This document shows positions 56,852 to 64,000 of a stretch of DNA of 64,000 nucleotides, piece by piece. The stretch's first letter is position 1, and each line of letters starts with the position of its first letter. The stretch is from contig NZ_QFRX01000001.1 in assembly GCF_003143935.1 (NCBI RefSeq), forward strand, positions 7,287,348 through 7,351,347. Reading direction: 5' to 3'. A program made the translations under genes and the position numbers. This DNA is from Streptomyces sp. Act143 (GTDB taxonomy: Bacteria; Actinomycetota; Actinomycetes; Streptomycetales; Streptomycetaceae). The notes below the pieces were generated by a model. That model saw nothing but the letters and a program-made list of their open reading frames with translations. It did not search any database and was not told the DNA's origin.

Positions 56852-56981
56852 GTCGTATATCGGCCAACCGCCCGTGGAGGTCACGGAAAGGTCTCGTCCA
56901 GGGTGCTGACTGCGGCTCTCCGATGTGGCTAACATCACGCCAGCGCGGCGATGTTGCCGTGCGGTAACGCGGAGGTGTGAC

Positions 56982-57680
56982 GTGCTGCCAGGACGGGGAC
57001 GAAACGACCGTGCCGCCAGGCCTGCGCGCATGCTGGGCACGCGTACCGCGTGGACGCCCGTGGGCGACGGGGAGTTCTTCTGCCCCGGCTGCGGCGGGGA
57101 CCGCAACTACCAGCGGCTGACGGGCCGGCGGCGCTTCACCCTGCTCGGCGTACCGCTCGTGCCGCGCGGCCGGACCGGCCCGGTCGTCGAGTGCGCCGCC
57201 TGCCGTCGCCACTTCGGCACCGACGTCCTCGACCACCCCACCACCACCCGCTTCTCCGCGATGCTCCGCGACGCCGTCCACACCGTCGCCCTCGCGGTCC
57301 TCGCCGCGGGCGGCACCTGCTCGCGCACCGCCCTGGAGGCCGCCGCGGTCACGGTCCGCGCCGCCGGCTTCGACGACTGCACGGAGGACCAGCTCGGCGC
57401 GCTGGTGGAGGCGCTCGCCGCCGACACCGGGCGGGTCTTCGGCGAACCCTGCGGGGCGGGGCTGGCGATAGAGCTGCACGAGGCGCTCGACCCGCTGGCG
57501 CCGCACCTCGCACCCGCCGGGCGGGAATCCATCCTCCTCCAGGGCGCCCGGATCGCCCTGGCCGACGGCCCCTACACCCCGGCCGAGCGGGACACGCTGG
57601 CCACCGTGGGCGCCGCCCTCACCATCGACGCCGAGGACGTCACGCGGCTGCTGGCCGCGGCGGCACGGACCCCGTCCTAG
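56982..57680 (+). CDS. TerB-family protein with zinc ribbon
   Basis: A 232-residue soluble protein. The N-terminal part holds two Cys pairs (FFCPGCGGD and VECAACRRHF) that should bind one zinc. The C-terminal helical part (about 95-232) resembles TerB/tellurite-resistance TerB-like domains (RESILLQGARIALADGPYTP, then AERDTLATVGAALTID). GTG 56982 is used with GGAGG 6 nt upstream. The function of such proteins is unclear; they are often linked to stress and membrane genes. It precedes the MMPL exporter by 145 bp containing a palindrome. Confidence 0.8.
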   Translation: MLPGRGRNDRAARPARMLGTRTAWTPVGDGEFFCPGCGGDRNYQRLTGRRRFTLLGVPLVPRGRTGPVVECAACRRHFGTDVLDHPTTTRFSAMLRDAVHTVALAVLAAGGTCSRTALEAAAVTVRAAGFDDCTEDQLGALVEALAADTGRVFGEPCGAGLAIELHEALDPLAPHLAPAGRESILLQGARIALADGPYTPAERDTLATVGAALTIDAEDVTRLLAAAARTPS

Positions 57681-57686
57681 GACCCC

Positions 57687-57706
57687 GTTACTCCCCAGGG
57701 AGTAAC
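57687..57706. promoter_or_regulatory. Palindromic operator candidate before the MMPL gene
   Basis: gttactcc-ccag-ggagtaac is a perfect 8-4-8 inverted repeat 120 bp before the MMPL start and just after the TerB-like stop. Its shape suits a dimeric NarL-type response regulator, and such a regulator is encoded in the same gene group at 61223. Confidence 0.55.
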
Positions 57707-57825
57707 CGCAGCTCCGCGCCGCCCTGCGTAGTAGCCCCCAACTCGCCCTACGGCGCGACGAATCCGCCCCCGTGCGCCGGGAGTCTGGAGACGACCCAGA
57801 CACCCGACCGGAGGGAGGCCCGTCG

Positions 57826-59916
57826 ATGGGGGCCGCAACCACATCCGCACGACGACGGCGTGCCGTGCCCTGGCTGGTGCTCGGGCTGTGGATCGCCGTC
57901 CTGGCGCTCGCCTCGCCGTTCGCCTCCAAGCTCGCCGACGTGCAGCACGACCGGGCCGTCGACTATCTCCCGGCCGGCGCCGACTCGACGCAGGTCGCGA
58001 AGATCCAGGACCGGCTGCCCGGCGGCGAGGCCACCGAGATGGTCGTCGTCTACCACCGCGACAGCGGACTGACCGCCGCCGACAAGGCGACCGCCGCCCA
58101 ACAGATCGAGCGGATCGCGGGCGCCCACCAGCTCACCGCCGCACCCCAGGGCGTCCCGTCCAAGGACGGCACCACCCTGATGTACCCGGTGGCGAGCACC
58201 GAGCCGGGCACCGACGAGAAGGCACGCGACGCGCTCGTCAACGACGTCCGGGACATCGCGCACGGCGGCGACGGGCTGAGCGTCGACGTGGGCGGCGCCG
58301 GAGCGCTCCAGACCGACGCCGCCGAGGTCTACAACGCGCTCGGCGGGCCGCTGCTCTACACCACCGCCGGCGTCGTCGCGCTGCTGCTGATCCTGATCTA
58401 CCGCAGCCCCGTGCTGTGGCTGGTGCCGCTGGCCGTCGCCGGACTCGCCGACTACCTGTCGATGGGCGTGGCCTACGGCCTCAACCAGGCGTTCGGCACC
58501 GCCGTGACCGGCGCCAGCTCCGGCATCATGACCATCCTCGTGTTCGGCGCGGGCACCGACTACGCGCTGCTGCTCGTCTCCCGCTACCGCGAGGAGCTGC
58601 GGCGCATCGAGCGGCCGTACGACGCGATGGTTGCCGCGCTCAAGGGCTGCGGCCCCGCGGTGCTGGCGTCCTCCGGCACGGTCGCCGCGGGCCTGCTCTG
58701 CCTGCTCGCCGCCGACCTCAACTCCAGCCGCGGCATGGGCCCGCTCGGCACCGTCGGCATCCTGTGCGCGCTGGTCGCCATGCTGACCCTGCTGCCCGCC
58801 GTCCTCGTCCTGCTCGGCCGCCGTGTCTTCTGGCCGCTCGTGCCCCGCTACGGCAGCGCCCCCAAGGCCCGCCGGTCCCTGTTCGCCGCGATGGGCAGCT
58901 CGGCCGAGCGCCGCCCCCGCACCGTGCTCGCGGCCGGCGCGGTCCTGCTCGGCGCGCTGGCGCTCGGGGCGTTCAACCTGCCCGGCGCCCTGAAGCAGGA
59001 GGACTCCTTCACCACCAAGCCCGACGCGGTCGCGGCCATGGAGACGCTGGCCAGGGCCTACCCCGAGCAGGGCACCCGGCCCCTCACCGTCCTCGCCCGC
59101 ACCGACCGGGCCGACACCGTGCTCGCCGAGGTCGAGGACACCCCGGGCGTCGCCACGGCCGAGCGCGGACGCAGCGGCGACGGCTGGACCGAGTTCTCGG
59201 TCGTCACGACGTCCGCGCCCCAGTCGGCGGGCGAGACGGCGACCATCGAGGCCCTGCGCGACCGCCTCGGCGACTCGCTGGTCGGCGGAGCGAGCGCCCA
59301 GCAGATCGACCTCGCGGACACCAACGCCCGCGACCGCATGATCGTCGTACCGCTCGTCCTCGTCTCCGTCCTGCTGATCCTGATCGCGCTGCTGCGGTCG
59401 GTGGTCGCGCCGCTGATCCTGGTCGGCGCCGTGGTCGCGGTCTGGGGCGCGGCGCTCGGCATCGGAGGGCTGGTCTTCGGCCCGGTCTTCGGCTTCGAGG
59501 GCACCGACCCCGGGCTCGGCCTGCTGTCCTTCGTCTTCCTGGTGGCCCTCGGCGTCGACTACGGCATCTTCCTGATGCACCGGATGCGGGAGGAGTCGCT
59601 GAAGGGCAGCGAACCGGCGGCGGCGGCCCTGACCGCGCTGCGCACGACGGGCGGCGTCATCGCCTCGGCCGGCCTGGTCCTCGCAGCCACTTTCGCGGTG
59701 CTCACCAACATGCCGCTGGTCAGCCTCGTCGAGCTCGGCTTCGTCATCGCGGTCGGCGTCCTGCTCGACACCTTCCTGGTCCGCACCTACCTGGTGACCA
59801 GCGCCGCCGTCGCCCTGCGCCGCAAGGTGTGGTGGCCGGGCGCCCTGTCCAGGGAACCGGAGGCGCCGATGCCGCCGCCGAAGGAACCCGAGCCCGTCGC
59901 GGTGGTGACGCACTGA
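57826..59916 (+). CDS. MMPL/RND-family membrane transporter
   Basis: A 696-residue protein with the MMPL layout: one segment, a periplasmic-type loop (about 45-180), five to six segments with FGAGTDYALLLVSRYREELR, then the repeat of this plan with VALGVDYGIFLMHRMREE. The paired Gly-x-Asp-Tyr motifs are the proton-relay sites. Such pumps export lipids, polyketides or drugs. ATG 57826 has GGAGGGAGG 7 nt upstream. A two-component system follows and a palindrome precedes it, so export is probably induced by that system. Confidence 0.93.
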   Translation: MGAATTSARRRRAVPWLVLGLWIAVLALASPFASKLADVQHDRAVDYLPAGADSTQVAKIQDRLPGGEATEMVVVYHRDSGLTAADKATAAQQIERIAGAHQLTAAPQGVPSKDGTTLMYPVASTEPGTDEKARDALVNDVRDIAHGGDGLSVDVGGAGALQTDAAEVYNALGGPLLYTTAGVVALLLILIYRSPVLWLVPLAVAGLADYLSMGVAYGLNQAFGTAVTGASSGIMTILVFGAGTDYALLLVSRYREELRRIERPYDAMVAALKGCGPAVLASSGTVAAGLLCLLAADLNSSRGMGPLGTVGILCALVAMLTLLPAVLVLLGRRVFWPLVPRYGSAPKARRSLFAAMGSSAERRPRTVLAAGAVLLGALALGAFNLPGALKQEDSFTTKPDAVAAMETLARAYPEQGTRPLTVLARTDRADTVLAEVEDTPGVATAERGRSGDGWTEFSVVTTSAPQSAGETATIEALRDRLGDSLVGGASAQQIDLADTNARDRMIVVPLVLVSVLLILIALLRSVVAPLILVGAVVAVWGAALGIGGLVFGPVFGFEGTDPGLGLLSFVFLVALGVDYGIFLMHRMREESLKGSEPAAAALTALRTTGGVIASAGLVLAATFAVLTNMPLVSLVELGFVIAVGVLLDTFLVRTYLVTSAAVALRRKVWWPGALSREPEAPMPPPKEPEPVAVVTH

Positions 59917-59928
59917 ACGCGGCCGGCC

Positions 59929-59956
59929 GGCGCCCCTCCCCTCCCGGAGGGGCGCC
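59929..59956 (+). terminator. Hairpin between MMPL gene and histidine kinase
   Basis: ggcgcccctc (59929-59938) pairs perfectly with gaggggcgcc (59947-59956) over an 8-nt loop. It lies in the 62-bp gap between two co-directional genes, 23 bp ahead of the kinase ATG. It could terminate, attenuate, or protect the upstream message. Confidence 0.6.
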
Positions 59957-59978
59957 GCTCCGGCGGAGGATGAGCCCC

Positions 59979-61226
59979 ATGCACCTCACCACGACCCGGG
60001 CGCGGCCACGCCTCGGCGAACGCGTCACGGCGACACTCACCCGCGACCCCACCACCGCGCCGCACGCCACCCGCAAGGACGCGGTGCTCGCGGCCGTACT
60101 CGCCGCCCTCGCCGCGGTTCTCGCCGCCTTCACCGACACCCTGCGCCACCCCGACGCCCTGGGCTGGACCCTGCTGCTCGCCGCCCATGTGCCGCTGGTG
60201 TGGCGCCGGCGGCGGCCGCTGCTGGTGCTGGCCGCGGTGGTGGTGCTCGTCATCCCGTACCACGCGCTCGACAACAACCACGGCGCGCCCGTCCCCGCCT
60301 CGCTCGTCGCGCTCTACACGGTCACCGTCACCCAGCGCCCCGCCCGCTCGATCCTGGTCGGCGTCGCGGGCCTCGCCCTCTCGGTGACCGTGATGTTCAC
60401 CTTCGGCGACCACAAACAACTCCCCGACCTGGTCCGCACCTACGGCTGGGTGCTCGCCGTCCTCTTCATCGGCATCGACGTGCGCTACTACCGGCAGTAC
60501 GTCGCCTCCCTCGTCGAACGCGCCGAACGCGCCGAACGCACCCGGGAGGAGGAGGCGCGGCGCCGGGTGGCGGAGGAACGCCTGCGGATCGCCCGCGACC
60601 TGCACGACCTCCTCGCCCACACCATCACCCTGATCGGCGTCCAGACCTCGGTCGCCGCGCACGTCCTGTCCGCCGACCCCGAACGCCTGGACCGGGAGAC
60701 GATCGCCAAGGCCCTCGACGACATCGCCGACACCTGCCGCACGGCCCGCGGCGAGCTGCGCACCACCCTGGAGGTGCTGCGCGAACAGGGCGCCGCGGCC
60801 GGGGAGGCGCGCGGCCCGCTGCCCGGCCTGGACGGCGTCCCCGACCTGGTGGAGGCGGCACGCCTCGCGGGGGCGCGGGTGACCCAGACCGTACGGACGG
60901 GGGATGCCACACCGCCCGCCGTGGGCGCCGCGGCCTATCGCATCGTGCAGGAGGCACTGACGAACGCGGTCCGGCACGCGGGGGCGGAGCCGGCGGTCCG
61001 GGTGGAGGTCTACGAGGAGCAGGGCGCCCTGCGGCTGGCCGTCACGGACGACGGGGCGGGCACGGACGCCGCGGGCGGCGCCGGCGGCGGCGGTTTCGGG
61101 CTGGTGGGGATGCGGGAGAGGGCCCGCAGCGTGGGTGGCACACTCGACGCGGGGCCGCGGGCCGGGGGCGGCTTCGAGGTGACGGCGGTGCTGCCGCTCA
61201 GGGGTGCTCTGGAGGGGGCCGGATGA
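59979..61226 (+). CDS. NarL-type sensor histidine kinase
   Basis: A 415-residue sensor kinase. Four to five N-terminal membrane segments (about 35-165) without a large external loop suggest that it senses within the membrane. The HisKA_3 dimerisation helix carries phospho-His209 in RIARDLHDLLAHTITLIG; the HATPase part has IVQEALTNAVRHAG, VTDDGAGTDAAGGAGGGGFG and LVGMRERARSVGG. ATG 59979 is used because GGAGG lies 9 nt before it; ATG 59970 directly abuts the same GGAGG. The stop overlaps the response regulator start (ATGA). Confidence 0.93.
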   Translation: MHLTTTRARPRLGERVTATLTRDPTTAPHATRKDAVLAAVLAALAAVLAAFTDTLRHPDALGWTLLLAAHVPLVWRRRRPLLVLAAVVVLVIPYHALDNNHGAPVPASLVALYTVTVTQRPARSILVGVAGLALSVTVMFTFGDHKQLPDLVRTYGWVLAVLFIGIDVRYYRQYVASLVERAERAERTREEEARRRVAEERLRIARDLHDLLAHTITLIGVQTSVAAHVLSADPERLDRETIAKALDDIADTCRTARGELRTTLEVLREQGAAAGEARGPLPGLDGVPDLVEAARLAGARVTQTVRTGDATPPAVGAAAYRIVQEALTNAVRHAGAEPAVRVEVYEEQGALRLAVTDDGAGTDAAGGAGGGGFGLVGMRERARSVGGTLDAGPRAGGGFEVTAVLPLRGALEGAG

Positions 61227-61897
61227 CGATCCGCGTACTGCTTGCGGACGACCAGACGCTCGTACGGGCCGCGTTCGCGATGCTCGTCGAGTCGGCGGGG
61301 GACATGGAGGTCGTGGGAGAGGCGGGCACCGGGCGGGAGGCGGTGGAGCTGGCCCGCCGCGCGCAGGCGGACCTGATCGTGATGGACATCCGGATGCCGG
61401 AGCTCGACGGCATCGAGGCGACCCGGCTGATCGCGGCGGACCCCGACCTCGCCGGAGTGAAGGTGCTGGTCCTCACGACCTACGACACGGACGAGAACAT
61501 CGTGGAGGCGCTCCGGGCGGGGGCGTCGGGGTTCCTGGTGAAGGACACCAGGCCCGCGGAGATGCTGGAGGCGATCCGGACGGTCGCGGCGGGGGACTCG
61601 CTGCTGTCGCCGGGGCCGACGGCGCGGTTGATCGCGCGGCTGCTGCAAAGCCCGGGCACGGTCGGGCCGTTCGCGGCGGAGGGCGGGCCGGAGTGCCTGT
61701 CCGAGCGGGAACGGGACGTGCTGGCCCTGGTGGGGCGGGGGCTCAACAACGCGGAGATCGGGGCGGCGTTGGGGCTGAGCCCGCTGACCGCGAAGACCCA
61801 TGTCAGCCGGATCATGGGGAAGTTGGGGGCGCGGGATCGGGCGCAGTTGGTGATCGTGGCGTACGAGTCTGGGATGGTTACACCCGGGGGTGTGTAG
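61223..61897 (+). CDS. NarL/FixJ-type response regulator
   Basis: A 224-residue DNA-binding regulator. The receiver has acidic DD at 9-10, phospho-Asp55 (VMDIRMPELDG), the conserved Thr in VLTTYDTDEN and Lys in FLVKDTRP. The LuxR-type helix-turn-helix is LSERERDVLALVGRGLNNAE with GLSPLTAKTHVSRIMGKLGA. It is the partner of the kinase just upstream. Two bases after its stop the GTG of the TIR-NB-ARC gene begins, so the regulator likely shares an mRNA with it. Confidence 0.95.
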   Translation: MTIRVLLADDQTLVRAAFAMLVESAGDMEVVGEAGTGREAVELARRAQADLIVMDIRMPELDGIEATRLIAADPDLAGVKVLVLTTYDTDENIVEALRAGASGFLVKDTRPAEMLEAIRTVAAGDSLLSPGPTARLIARLLQSPGTVGPFAAEGGPECLSERERDVLALVGRGLNNAEIGAALGLSPLTAKTHVSRIMGKLGARDRAQLVIVAYESGMVTPGGV

Positions 61898-61899
61898 CC

Positions 61900-64000
61900 G
61901 TGGGTGACGGGGAGCGGTTGGACGGCGTGAGGCTGAACGGGGAGAAGCTGAACGGGGATAGGCCGAACGGGGATAGGCCGAACGGGGATAGGCCGAACGG
62001 GGAGAGGCTGTTCGTCTCGCATGCCGGGGCGGACCGTGCCTGGGCCGAGTGGGTGGCCTGGCAGTTGCAGGACGCCGGGTACGAGGTCGAGCTGGACGTC
62101 TGGCACTGGGGCGCCGGGGACAACTTCGTCCTGAGGATGCGTCAGGCGCTGGAGCGGGGGCGGATGGTCGCCCTGTTCTCGCGGGCCTACTTCGACACGG
62201 GCCGCTTCACGACGGAGGAGTGGACCGACGTCGTGGGGGCGCGGGAGAAGTGGGTGCCGGTCCGGGTGGAGGACGCCGAGGCGCCCCCCTTGCTGCGGTC
62301 GCTGCTGGCGCCGGACCTGTTCGGGCTGGATGAGGACGAGGCACGTGCCGTGCTGCTGCGGGCGGTGGCGGGGCCGCCGGGGACCCCCGGGCGGGCGCCG
62401 GTGTTCCCGGAGCGCGGGCGGCCGGGGCGGTTGCGGTCGATGGGCGCGACCGGGCCGCGGCTGCCGGGGAACCTGCCTCGGGTGTGGAACATCCCGGTGC
62501 GCAACGCGGGGTTCACCGGCCGCGACGAACTGCTGGTGGAGGTGCGCACCGGGCTGGCGGGCGCACGGGCGGTGGCGGTGCTGGCACTGGACGGCCGGGG
62601 CGGGGTCGGCAAGACCCAGCTGGCGATCGAGTACGCGCACCGGTTCAGCGGGGAGTACGAACTGGCGTGGTGGGTGGCGGCCGAGGACCCGGCACTGATC
62701 CCGGACCAGCTGGCCGCGCTGGCGGTGGCGACCGGCTGCGCCCAGGTCGACACTCCGCGGGCGGAGGCGGTGCGGGCGCTGGGGGAGGAGCTGCGGACCC
62801 GGGCGCGCTGGCTGCTGGTGTTCGACAACGCCGAGGACCCGGTGGCCCTGCGGCCGCATCTGCCCGCCGGGGCGGGGCATGTGCTGATCACCTCGCGGAA
62901 TCCGCAGTGGCATCACGTGGCCACGCCGGTGGATGTCGACGTGCTGGCGCGGGCGGAGTCGGTGGCGCTGCTGCGCTCCCGCAGCCGGGGGCTGGGGGAG
63001 GAGGACGCGGGGCGGCTGGCGGAGGCGCTGGACGATCTGCCGTTGGCGTTGGTGCAGGCGGCCGAGGCGCTGACGGCCTTCAGTCCGGACCGGTACCTGG
63101 CGCTGCTGGCGCGCAGTGCGAGCACGGCGACGGAGGACGGTACGCCGCCGGACTATCCGCGCTCGTTGGCGGCGTCGGTGCGGCTGAGCATGGAACGGCT
63201 GGAGGTGGAGGACGGCGCGGCGGCCGATCTGCTGCGGGCGTTGGCGCTGCTGGCGCCGGAGCCGTTTCCGCTGCATGCCTGCGACCCGGACGAGGTCGAG
63301 GACGACGACGAGGACGACGCCGGGCTGGTCGAGGTGCTGTCCGACCCGCGTGTCTTCCGGCGGGTGGTGGGGGTGGTGGAACGGTTCGGGCTGGCACGGG
63401 TGGCCGGGGGCAGCGTCCAGATGCACCGGCTGACGCAGTCCGTGCTGCGCGACCAGCTCACCGACGGGCAGCGGACACGGGCCGCCCGCCAGGCCGGCCT
63501 GCTGCTGGTCGCCGCCGCCCCGGGCAACGCGGCCGACCCGGACTCCTGGCCGCGCTGGCCCGACATCCTGCCCCATCTCCTCCTCATCGCTCCCACCGAC
63601 CTCACCACGGTCGATGCCCGGTACGCGGCCTGTGAGGCGTGCTGGTACCTGATGGACCGCGGTGCGGCCGCCACGGTGCTGCCCCGGTTGCAGGACCTGC
63701 ACGGGACCTGGCTGCTGGAGGCGGGCCCCGACGACAAGGCCACCATGTGGGCGGCCAGTTACCTGGCCCGCGCCCACAACGACATCGGTGACCACGCCGA
63801 AGCCCGCCGCCTGGACGAGGACGTCCTGACCCGGCGGCGCGAGTCGCTGGGCGACGACCACCCCGAGACCCTGGCCGCCGCCGGCAACCTCGCCATCCGA
63901 CTCGCCGACCTGGGCGAGACGGAGCAGGCGCGTGCCCTGGACGAGGACACGCTGGCCCGGCGCCGGCGGATGCTGGGTGAGGAACACCCGGACACCCTGC
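61900..64000 (+). CDS. TIR-NB-ARC-TPR (STAND) protein, 3' partial
   Basis: The frame from GTG 61900 stays open to the last base (700 codons) and is absent from simple stop-to-stop lists because it has no stop in the window. After a five-fold Asn-Gly-rich repeat (12-36) comes a TIR domain (36 to about 155; RLFVSHAGADRAWAEWVAWQ, candidate Glu107 in TEEW). The NB-ARC NTPase follows: P-loop DGRGGVGKT (231-239), Walker B WLLVFDNAED, sensor HVLITSRN, and LPLAL. A winged-helix-like MHRLTQSVLRDQL comes next, then TPR repeats from about 610 (ARRLDEDVLTRRRESLGDDH; ARALDEDTLARRRRMLGEEH). The plan is that of NLR-like immune or FxsT-type signalling proteins. An alternative start is GTG 61927. Confidence 0.88.
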   Translation, partial: MGDGERLDGVRLNGEKLNGDRPNGDRPNGDRPNGERLFVSHAGADRAWAEWVAWQLQDAGYEVELDVWHWGAGDNFVLRMRQALERGRMVALFSRAYFDTGRFTTEEWTDVVGAREKWVPVRVEDAEAPPLLRSLLAPDLFGLDEDEARAVLLRAVAGPPGTPGRAPVFPERGRPGRLRSMGATGPRLPGNLPRVWNIPVRNAGFTGRDELLVEVRTGLAGARAVAVLALDGRGGVGKTQLAIEYAHRFSGEYELAWWVAAEDPALIPDQLAALAVATGCAQVDTPRAEAVRALGEELRTRARWLLVFDNAEDPVALRPHLPAGAGHVLITSRNPQWHHVATPVDVDVLARAESVALLRSRSRGLGEEDAGRLAEALDDLPLALVQAAEALTAFSPDRYLALLARSASTATEDGTPPDYPRSLAASVRLSMERLEVEDGAAADLLRALALLAPEPFPLHACDPDEVEDDDEDDAGLVEVLSDPRVFRRVVGVVERFGLARVAGGSVQMHRLTQSVLRDQLTDGQRTRAARQAGLLLVAAAPGNAADPDSWPRWPDILPHLLLIAPTDLTTVDARYAACEACWYLMDRGAAATVLPRLQDLHGTWLLEAGPDDKATMWAASYLARAHNDIGDHAEARRLDEDVLTRRRESLGDDHPETLAAAGNLAIRLADLGETEQARALDEDTLARRRRMLGEEHPDTL
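61933..62007 (+). repeat. Five 15-bp tandem repeats at the start of the TIR gene
   Basis: Units of 15 bp, ctgaacggggagaag, ctgaacggggatagg, ccgaacggggatagg twice, and ccgaacggggagagg, encode (L/P)NG(E/D)(K/R) five times just before the TIR domain. Two central units are identical. The array keeps frame when units are gained or lost. Confidence 0.93.

Noticed and set aside
57748..59913. A 721-codon reverse-strand frame opposite the MMPL gene
   Set aside because: It is an antisense shadow; the forward protein shows complete MMPL motifs and a ribosome-binding site.
59929..59956. Hairpin as proof that the MMPL gene and the two-component genes are separate units
   Set aside because: The genes are co-directional and only 62 bp apart; the hairpin may attenuate or protect RNA, so the boundary remains undecided.

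Overview
The window is a 64 kb piece of a very GC-rich actinobacterial chromosome, almost certainly Streptomyces. Nearly every codon ends in G or C, GTG starts and ATGA/GTGA overlaps are frequent, and the gene order (comEA-comEC-holA-rpsT-lepA; hemW-hrcA-dnaJ-rsmE; phoH-ybeY-CNNM-cdd-like-era; leuA) is the conserved core arrangement known from that genus. No rRNA, tRNA, CRISPR array, integrase or insertion sequence was found.

Layout. 1-11.1 kb: DNA-uptake genes comEA (5' end outside the window) and comEC, an arylamine N-acetyltransferase, DNA polymerase III delta, ribosomal protein S20 (reverse), LepA and a long-chain acyl-CoA synthetase, with a dead NTF2-like gene and a strong shared hairpin between holA and rpsT. 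11.1-18.1 kb: a signalling block made of a receiver protein, a soluble hybrid kinase with a long tandem HAMP array, and a divergent SpoIIE-type phosphatase carrying its own RsbW-like kinase domain. 18.1-26 kb: hemW, a DUF3097 gene, a metallo-beta-lactamase-fold hydrolase, then hrcA-dnaJ behind a CIRCE-like operator, a nitronate monooxygenase, rsmE and a VOC protein. 26-32.2 kb: a lipoprotein, a tricorn-type protease, a HIT protein, an RNase Z-like hydrolase and an adenine-deaminase-like enzyme. 32.2-38.4 kb: accessory metabolism (MFS pump, IclR regulator with glucarate dehydratase, PfkB kinase, orphan molybdopterin-dehydrogenase FAD subunit). 38.7-42.9 kb: phoH, ybeY, a CNNM/CBS protein, an MmcQ/YjbR protein and a cytidine-deaminase-fold protein that has lost its catalytic residues, interrupted by gene fragments.

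43-47.8 kb looks like an insertion between the cdd-like gene and era: two secreted proteins (one with a WxL-like C-terminal domain), a membrane-anchored DUF916-like partner, and an amt-glnK pair without glnD. 47.9-54.7 kb: era, an XRE regulator divergent from an epimerase, a GH1 beta-glucosidase coupled to an MFS transporter, and a protealysin-like M4 protease with an emfourin-type inhibitor gene. 54.9-56.9 kb: leuA behind a leucine-rich leader peptide. 57-64 kb: a TerB-like protein, an MMPL exporter with a palindromic operator, a NarL-type two-component system, and, only 2 bp after the response regulator, a large TIR-NB-ARC-TPR protein that runs off the window end.

The most interesting parts are the TIR-STAND gene tied to a two-component operon, the WxL/DUF916-like surface cluster, the poly-HAMP kinase with its divergent phosphatase, the intracellular protease/inhibitor pair, and the catalytically dead cdd homologue kept in the usual cdd position.
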